Assembly: GCA_022578965.1 (NCBI GenBank)
Contig: MU400802.1
Span: 1-39,775, forward strand
From: Xylaria sp. FL1777
Lineage: Eukaryota > Ascomycota > Sordariomycetes > Xylariales > Xylariaceae
Reading direction: 5' to 3'
DNA: 39,775 nucleotides
Below are positions 32,501 through 39,775 of the stretch, piece after piece. A program made the translations under genes and the position numbers. The notes beneath the pieces were generated by a model that saw only the letters and a list, made by a program, of their open reading frames with translations, had not been told where the DNA came from and did not search any database. Each line of letters starts with the position of its first letter. The stretch's first letter is position 1.

Positions 32501-34616
32501 ATAAAAAAAAAACTAAAATATATATTTTTAAACTAATATACCTTTTTTTTATAAATTTATTATACTATTTTTAATTTATTAATTAATTATTTTATTACTA
32601 AAATAAATTATTAATTACTAAATGCCTTTATAACAATTATTTTTTATATATTTATATTAATATTAATTAAAAAATAAGCAAATAAAGTAGTTTTAGTTAA
32701 TTAAGTAGTTACTTTTTAACTTTTTTTTTAATATATTTATAACTTACTTTTTTTAAACATTTATTGCTATTAATAGTAAAATAAATAACTTAAGCTTTAG
32801 TAAATATAAAAAAAAAGCTTGTTTTTTTTTTTAATTTGTTTTTTTTTAAGTAGTTTTAAAGCTTAAATCTTTTTTGCAATCTTTTTTCTTAATGTTTAAG
32901 TTTTTAGATTGCTTAGTTTACGCTTTTATTATAAAGTTTTTATTTTTAAATAGCATAATTAATGCTTACTTAATTAAGCATTTAAAAAACAATTTTTTTG
33001 TTATTAATAAAGTTTTTAATAATTAAAAAGCATTATAGCAATTAACTAATATTTAAAAAATTAATACTGCTTAACTAATAAATAGTTATATTTATAATAT
33101 TTAAAAAATTAAGTTTATTAATAAATAGCAAAATATATGTGCTTTTTTTTTCTTTAAATTTTGTTTTTTTTATTTAACTAACTTTTTTTGTTTTATATAA
33201 CTAAGCATTAAGCTATTTATAAATTAAAATTCTTAGTAATAATACTAATAGCAAATATATTTAATAAAAAGTTAGTTATAATTTTTTTTGTATATACTAT
33301 ATAAATTAATATATTTAAGCTAGCTTTAGCTAAATAAAAAAATAAAAGCATTTAAAATCTTGCTTATTATATATAAAAGCAACTAAAAGCAGTTCTTAAA
33401 GCAAATATATATATTAGATTTTTTATAATTTTTGCTAACTTATAACTATGTTTATATAGCTATTTAAAATATAAAATATTATACCTTATAAATATTATAA
33501 ATAATTATTAATAATAATTAAAAGTAAAAAGTATATAAAGCTTTATTTTTTTTTTTTTTGCTGCACTATTTTAAAATAAAAGTTTAATATATATGCTAAC
33601 TATACGTTTATTATTTAGTTATAAAACTGTTTATTTTATAAGTTTAAAGGCAATATAGCTAAATATTTTAAAGCTAGTATAGTAACTGCAGTAATTAAAA
33701 AAGATCTTATGCTTAAAAACTCTAAAAAACAAATAGTTTTAACTAAAAATACTTTTATTTATTTAACTAAAAAAAAAACCAAATTAAAACGCAAATTAAA
33801 ACGTTTTTTTTAAGCTAATTTTATTGCTTAGTTTATTAAATATAATATTAGTAAGCAATAATTTAGTATTACTTAAAAAATTAGTATAACGCTTAAATAT
33901 TTAAAAAAATAGCTAAAAAAATAAATTAAATAAGTTATATAAAGTAAAATAAAATAAAAAAATTAAACAATTTGCTTATATAGCAATATTTTTTTAATAT
34001 AATTTACAATTATTCTTTTTTATTGCATAGCTTATAAATTTTTTTCTAAGCATAATAAATAAAAAAAAAATAATTATTATATAAAAAGTTAAGTTATAAC
34101 ATTTATAAAAACAAATATATAAAATTTCTATAATAAAAAAATTAAAAATATACAAAATAAAAATTATTAATACTAAATTGTTAAATCTTTTTTTGTTTTT
34201 TTTTTAGTTTTTATTTTTTTAGCTTTATATAATTAAATAATTTTACTTAATTTTTTGTAGCAAAGTTTTATTTTTGCTAAGCTTGCTTTAAACTTTGCTT
34301 AAACGTTTATTGTTTTATTAAACGCTTATTATTGCTTAATAGCAGCTTTAAATTATTACTAATAGTTTAAGCATATAAAATATAAACTAATAACTTTTTA
34401 AAATGTAATAATAGTGTTTTTTGCTTTTTAGTAGTTTTAAAGTTTTTATTAAGTATTAAATAGTTTAAACTAAAAGCAAAAAAAGCTATTTAGTTTTAAA
34501 TAAAAATAACAAAGCAATTAAAAGTAAAAAAACTTATATGCAAGCATTAATATAGTAAAATAAACTTAAATAGTTAAAATTAATAAGCAGTTTTTACTTT
34601 TGTTTTTTTTGTTTTT
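29508..34616 (-). pseudogene. ORF2 of element X, copy 3, RIP-degraded
   Basis: This is the minus-strand counterpart of 19591-24700, the same length to within a few bases and with the frame preserved. It supplies a third independent set of mutations: positions that are stops in copy 2 are sometimes sense codons here, and the reverse. The plus strand of this segment also gives a superficially open hydrophobic reading, which I take as the complement of an AT-rich coding strand. The start codon position is again ATA. Confidence 0.5.
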
Positions 34617-35027
34617 ATATATTTCTAAAAAAAAGTAATAATAATTTATATTAAAACTAAGCTACTTAGCTATTTAAAAAACGTTAAAATAAAATAAAAA
34701 CTTATATTTTTAGCATAATAATAAAAAAAGTATTAATAAACTAGCTGCTATAAAACTAATAAATATAAAACTAATAAAAAAAAAGCTATAAAAAACATGC
34801 TTAGTTTTAAGCAAAAAAAAATAGTTTTGTGCATTATAATTTAATTATATAAATTTATATAATTAATAAAAATAAAAAACAAAACAATTAATAAAAAAAC
34901 AAAAAATAAAAAAAGAAAATTTTATTGCTTTAGCTTTTATTAGTTATTACTTTTTAAAACGCTTTATAATATAATAGCTAAAAAAATAAAATAAACTATT
35001 ATATTTTTTAGTACTTAAAATATTTAA

Positions 35028-38000
35028 AGCGCTAAAAGTTATGCTATAGCTTTTATAAACTTAAAAAGCTTTTATAACTTATTATATTTTTTTTATTTTT
35101 TGTAGCTTAATTATTATAGCTTTAATTATTAAAAGCTTTATTATTTTAGTTTAATTTTTAATAAATAGCTGCAATACTAATAGTTTATATATTAAAGTTA
35201 AAATTTTTTAGTTTTTAATACTTTTAGTTATTTTATATAAATTGCTTTAATTTTTTAAAAAAAAACAACTTTTTTAATTTTTTGCTAGTTAGTTTTACTA
35301 ATTAGTATTGCTTATAATTAACATTTTTTTTAACTTTATAAAAGCTAATTTATTTATATAGCAGCTTTTTATTGTTAAACTTATTTATTAAAAGCATAAT
35401 ATTATAAAAAAAAACAAAAAAGCCCTTTTTAAGTAGTTACTTAATTTTATAAGCGTTTTTTTAAAATTTAGCTTTTATAGCTAATCTTTTTTTTTTAGTT
35501 ATAATTGCTTTAACTTTTATAACATTTTAGTTGCAGTATTTTAGCTGCTTAATTTTAGCTTTAATAAAATCTTTATAAAAAGCAACATTTTATTACTTAA
35601 TTATTTTTTATGTTAATATTATATTTTTTATTAGCAAAATTAACATTTTTTTATATATTAGCTTATATAAACTATAGCTATAATAATACATAAAAAAATA
35701 ATCTGTTTATATTACTAAGTTTAAATATTTTAGCTAATTTTTTCTAGTTTTATTTATTATTTATATAAAGCTTTTTTTTGTTAGCTTATAGCTTTTTTTA
35801 ATAAAGCTTTAAGCTTAAAAATAGTAAACTAAGCTATAATTTATTTTATAGCTTAAAGTATTTACTATATTTTTTATTTCTTTTTTAAATTTAAAGCTAT
35901 TGTTATATTTAATTTTTATAAAAACTTTGTGCTAAAACATAATCTTTTTTTTAATAAATTTAAATATTCTTAAAAAATCTATATGTTTTAAAAGTTTAAC
36001 TTTTAAATAAATTATTATTTTGCATTTTGCTTTTATAATAGCTTTAAATCTATTGCTTAATAGTATAGTTTGCATATTTATAACTTAAAAAACCAAAAGA
36101 TTTAAAAAATAATTAAAATAATATTTTTTAGTTCTTTTGCTATTAGCAGATTTTTAGCAATTAAAGCAACTAGCAATTATAGTATAAATGTTTTAATAAA
36201 AGCTTTTTTAGTAGTATTTTTAAGTTATTTGTTAAATTATAAATATTTAGCTTTTATATATTATTTTTTTATAGTTTTTTTTAATAAAAGCTTTTTAAGT
36301 TTTTTTATTATTAATAACCTTTTTTAGCATTTTTTTAAACTTCGCTTTTTTTTAAAAAATAAACTTGTTAACAAAAAATTTAAAAGCTTTTTTTTTAAAG
36401 TAACTTCGCTTTTTTTCTGTTATAAGTTCTTTTAAAACTTGCTTAAAAATAAAATACTTAGCAATTTGCTTACTTTTTTTGCTTTAGTTTTTTTTTAAGT
36501 ATAATAAAAGTTTTATTTTTTAGTATACTAAGCTTTTAATTAATTAATTGCTTAATTTTTTATATATAATAATAATAGCTATTATATATAATTAAAAATT
36601 AATAAAATTTTTTATATTTTTTTTTTAATAATTATTTAACTTATTTAATAGTTTAAAAAGTTTTTTAAAAAGCTTATTAGTAGCTATATGTTTTTTTTTT
36701 AGCATATAATAAAGTATAAAATCAAAAGTTTTTATATATGCTATTTATTTCGTTAATTAAACATTTAATAATACTAAAAATTTATTATTTAGCTAAGCTA
36801 TAAAAACTTTTGTATTAATTTTTAAATAAAACATAATTTTATAAAAATAGTTATATAATTTTTAAAAAGTTTTAACAATAGTAAGTTTTTTTAGCTTTAT
36901 AGTATTATATTTTTTTTTAAAGCTTTTTTATGTTTTAAATTTATATTTTGCTAGCTTAATAGCTTTATTAATTTTTTAGTATAAAATAGTGCTTTAATTA
37001 GTTTTAAAAGCATTTATTTTTAGTTAAATAAGTTTTTTTATATAATTAAAAGTAATAAAAATAAAAGCTATTATAATAGCTTTTTAAAGCTTTTTTATAG
37101 CTTTTTTTTGCGGTTTTTTAAAGCAAAATAGCTTATTTTTCTGTAATAAAACTATTAATAGTTTTATAATTATAGCATACTTTTATATTTATATTTAATA
37201 GTATACTGTTATTTTTAAAAAAAACTATACTTTTATAATGTTTTTACAAGTTTTCTATTTAAGAATTTTTATTACTTTAGCTTTTATTAAGCTTTTATTA
37301 TTAGTGCTACATATATAGCTAATTATTTTAATTATTTGTTTTGCTTATTTGTTTTTAAGTACGTTAGCTATAATTTTAGCTAGTTTAAAATTAAATAGCA
37401 TAGCATTAAAATTCTTAAAATATTTTAATATAAACTACTTAATACTTAAAGCAACTTTATAATTATTATATTTAGTAATAAGTTTTTTAATTACTATATT
37501 ATTAAAAAAAAGTTTGCATTTTATTAATAATATATTATATAAAACTTTTAATAGCACTTTTAGAAATTAAACTACTAAATTTGTTGCTTTTTATAAAAAA
37601 ATAGTTATTTAAAAAAAGCTTATTAATATAAAAAAAGCTATTATTGCTTAGCTAAAAATAAAAAATAATATTTAATTATATTTTAAAAATAAATTAACTA
37701 TAAAAATTACTTTATATATTATAAACTTTTTAGAAAACTTATTATAGCTTTAAAAAAAATTAGCATTATATATAATAACTGCGTTTATTTTTATAGCTAA
37801 ATTAATTAACTAAACTTTTTTACTTTTTTTTTGTACTAAAAATTAAGCGTTATAATATAAACTATAAGCTTTTTTAAGAACGTTATGCTTAAGTTAAATT
37901 TTTAAAACCTTTATAGTAATATTTTTTAAAAGCTTAAAAATTAAAATATTGCATATTTGTTATGCTTTATAAAAAACTGTTTTAATTTTATAAAAAAGAA

Positions 38001-38338
38001 AAATCTTATTATATATTTTTTTTATTTTAAAAAAGTCCTAAAAAAGTGCTATCTTTTTGCAATATTATATTTCGGTTAATAATGCTGCTTTTTGCTAAAT
38101 AAAGTTAGTTATATAAAGCTTTTTTAAAAAAACAGCTAATTGTTTAATAATTAGTTAAATATTTCTAAAAGTAGTACTAAAACATAAATATATATTTTAA
38201 TAAATGCTATTTTGTTAAAATAACGCAAAATTTTCTAAATAATAGCTTGCTTTTTTTAAAGCTTGCTTTTTTTACTTATAAAATCTAAATAAAATAGTAT
38301 TATTAAATAGCACGTTATTCTTAAAATAAATCTTTTTA
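35028..38338 (-). pseudogene. pol: Element X pol, copy 3: RT, RNase H, integrase, RIP-degraded
   Basis: This is the inverse of 15870-19180. The integrase maps to about 35220-36320, RNase H to about 36600-37150 and RT to about 37400-38340. The tract matching the 12-T frame-switch run of copy 2 lies at about 37991-38002. It has the same length but is interrupted (6 A, G, 5 A on the plus strand), so the frame change in RT is shared by both copies. Confidence 0.8.
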
Positions 38339-39775
38339 TTTTTTGTTTTATATATTATATTTAAAATTATTGTTTTATTTTTTATTAATTTGTTAGTTTT
38401 TAAAGCTTAAAAAGTTAATAGTGCTTAAATTAAAGTTATAATTAAGTTATATTTGCTTTTTGATTTATATGCAAGATTTTTAGTTTTTATAATTATTAAT
38501 TTTTTAGTGTTTTTTTGCTTTAACGCTTTTTTTATTACAATCAAAAATATTTTAAGTAATTAATTATTATTAAAAACAGCGCAAACTTTTTTATTATTTT
38601 ATATTCTTAAGTTTTTAAAAAGTTTAATATTTTATATAAAAAAAGTTAAAAAAGCTATTAACGTTATATTATTATATAAGTTTTAATTTTTTTAAAAGTT
38701 TATATTTGTATACTTTTTTAAACTATGTTTTTTTAATTTTATTTTTATTTTTTTTTGCTAATTGTTAAATTCTTTATTTAAAATTTAGCATTTTTATGCT
38801 TTATATAGCTTATTTGCTAAGCTAATAGTTTAGCAAATATACATTAGTTTTTTAATTACTAATAACTTTAAGCTTTTAAATTTAGTTTTTTAATATAGTT
38901 TATTATTAATATAATAATTTAGCTAGTTTTAAGTATTATACTAGCTATTATATAAAAGCCTTAAAAATATAAACTTATTTATAACTTTATAATAAAGTTT
39001 ATTTTTAGCAATAAAAAATAAATAACTTATTTTTTACTAATTATATATAGCAAAAAAAGCAGCAATTTTTTATTTATTTAAATAGTAGTTTTTAAGCATT
39101 TTATATATTTAATAAAATTGCTAGTTTAATTAAATCTTTTTTAAGTTATATTTGTATTTTTAATAGCAAAGCTATTTTTATTAATAAATAAGTTTATAAT
39201 AATACTAAACTACACTTTAAAATTAATAATTTTAGTAATATTTTCTTTATAAATTTTATTTTTTATTTTTATAATAAGCTTTAAGTAAAGCTATATATAT
39301 TTTTTTAGCTTTATAATGCTTAAAAATATAACTAAAATATTTTGTATTTTTAATAGTAAAGCTAACATAAAGCATAAATTTAAAAAGCTTAAATGTTTTT
39401 AATTAAAGTAATTTATTAAGCTTAAGTTTTTTTTATTATAAAATTTATACTTTAATGTTTTTTTAAATAAATTTAAGCTATTATTACTAATATAATTATT
39501 ATGTTTTTTATAAATCTTTATTTTAAAAAGGTTAAAAGTTTAATTAATATTTTTTAAAATTATTAATGCTAATTATATTAGCTTTTTAAGCTTATTTTCT
39601 TTTTTTAGCGCTATTAGCGCAAAATTAGCACTAAGCTAAAGTTTAGCTAAAAATATTACTTTTTTTAAAAGCAGCATAAGTATAACAATTAATAACTTTT
39701 GCTTTTTTAAGTTATTTTTAAATAACAAATATATAGTATTATATTAGTTTAAAATCTTAAAAAGCATTTTATTAA
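38339..39775 (-). pseudogene. ORF1 of element X, copy 3, 3' part only
   Basis: Inverse of about 14434-15869: the charged and Gln-rich segment of ORF1 just upstream of RT. It is cut by the window edge. The frame matches copy 2. Confidence 0.5.

Larger units (their letters stand above)
29202..39775 (-). mobile_element. LTR retrotransposon X, copy 3 (inverted, truncated by window edge)
   Basis: This is the reverse complement of 14434-25006. Both segments are about 10,573 bases long, so there are essentially no net indels. It carries LTR, ORF2, spacer, pol and the 3' part of ORF1, in that order from left to right on the minus strand. The 5' LTR and the first 4 kb of the element lie beyond the right edge. 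The LTR variant matches copy 1, not copy 2. With copy 2 it makes a 10.57-kb inverted repeat around a 4.2-kb spacer. Confidence 0.88.

Noticed and set aside
1..39775. Mitochondrial, plasmid or AT-rich protist origin (low G+C)
   Set aside because: Transition-only divergence between repeat copies, stops at Gln/Trp/Arg positions and Gypsy elements with chromodomain fit RIP-mutated nuclear fungal DNA better; no organelle gene was recognised.

Overview
This window is almost entirely dead, extremely AT-rich transposon sequence from a eukaryote, most likely a filamentous ascomycete (Pezizomycotina). G+C is roughly 13-17% in the rows I counted. Diverged copies of one repeat differ almost only by C/T and G/A transitions and have nearly no indels, and every recognisable gene is riddled with TAA/TAG stops where Gln, Trp or Arg codons once stood. 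This is the signature of repeat-induced point mutation (RIP) or a similar cytosine-deamination process. I see no host gene, tRNA, rRNA or CRISPR array. Long open frames are absent; the genes below were recovered by reading through RIP-type stops and recognising retroelement motifs.

Layout. (1) 1-5444: 3' part of element 'X', copy 1, plus strand, cut by the window edge. (2) 5445-10025: the remnant of a chromodomain-bearing Ty3/Gypsy retrotransposon (RT, RNase H, integrase, chromodomain, plus strand), followed by an antisense Cys-rich/coiled-coil pseudogene, a 26-bp tandem repeat and a less mutated stretch. (3) 10026-25006: X copy 2, complete from LTR to LTR, 14,981 bp. (4) 25007-29201: a second Gypsy remnant (gag-like segment and RT), which stops abruptly at a less mutated island holding a degraded gene I do not recognise. 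(5) 29202-39775: X copy 3 on the minus strand, cut by the window edge; it forms a 10.57-kb inverted repeat with copy 2.

Element X is the main object of interest. It is a Ty3/Gypsy-order LTR retrotransposon (RT before integrase; LTRs of 304-305 bp with TGAA...TTCA ends) of unusual size. A gag-like region of about 5.5 kb (Ser/Thr/Pro-rich, then charged) leads into pol with an F-[D]-[D]-I reverse transcriptase and a DDE integrase. After the integrase come about 5.5 kb more before the 3' LTR. That stretch reads coherently on the plus strand as one further very long coding region (ORF2, about 1,700 codons) with no domain I can name. It is present in all three copies, so it belongs to the element and is not a local insertion.

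How the parts relate: X copies inserted among older Gypsy elements, and all of them were then mutated. Copy 1 lies against the protease-RT linker of the chromodomain element. The two LTRs of copy 2 share a private block absent from copies 1 and 3, which proves they belong to one insertion although they are 15 kb apart. The surviving bases show an unusual 5'-context bias (cytosine kept after purines, lost after pyrimidines) that deserves a proper count.
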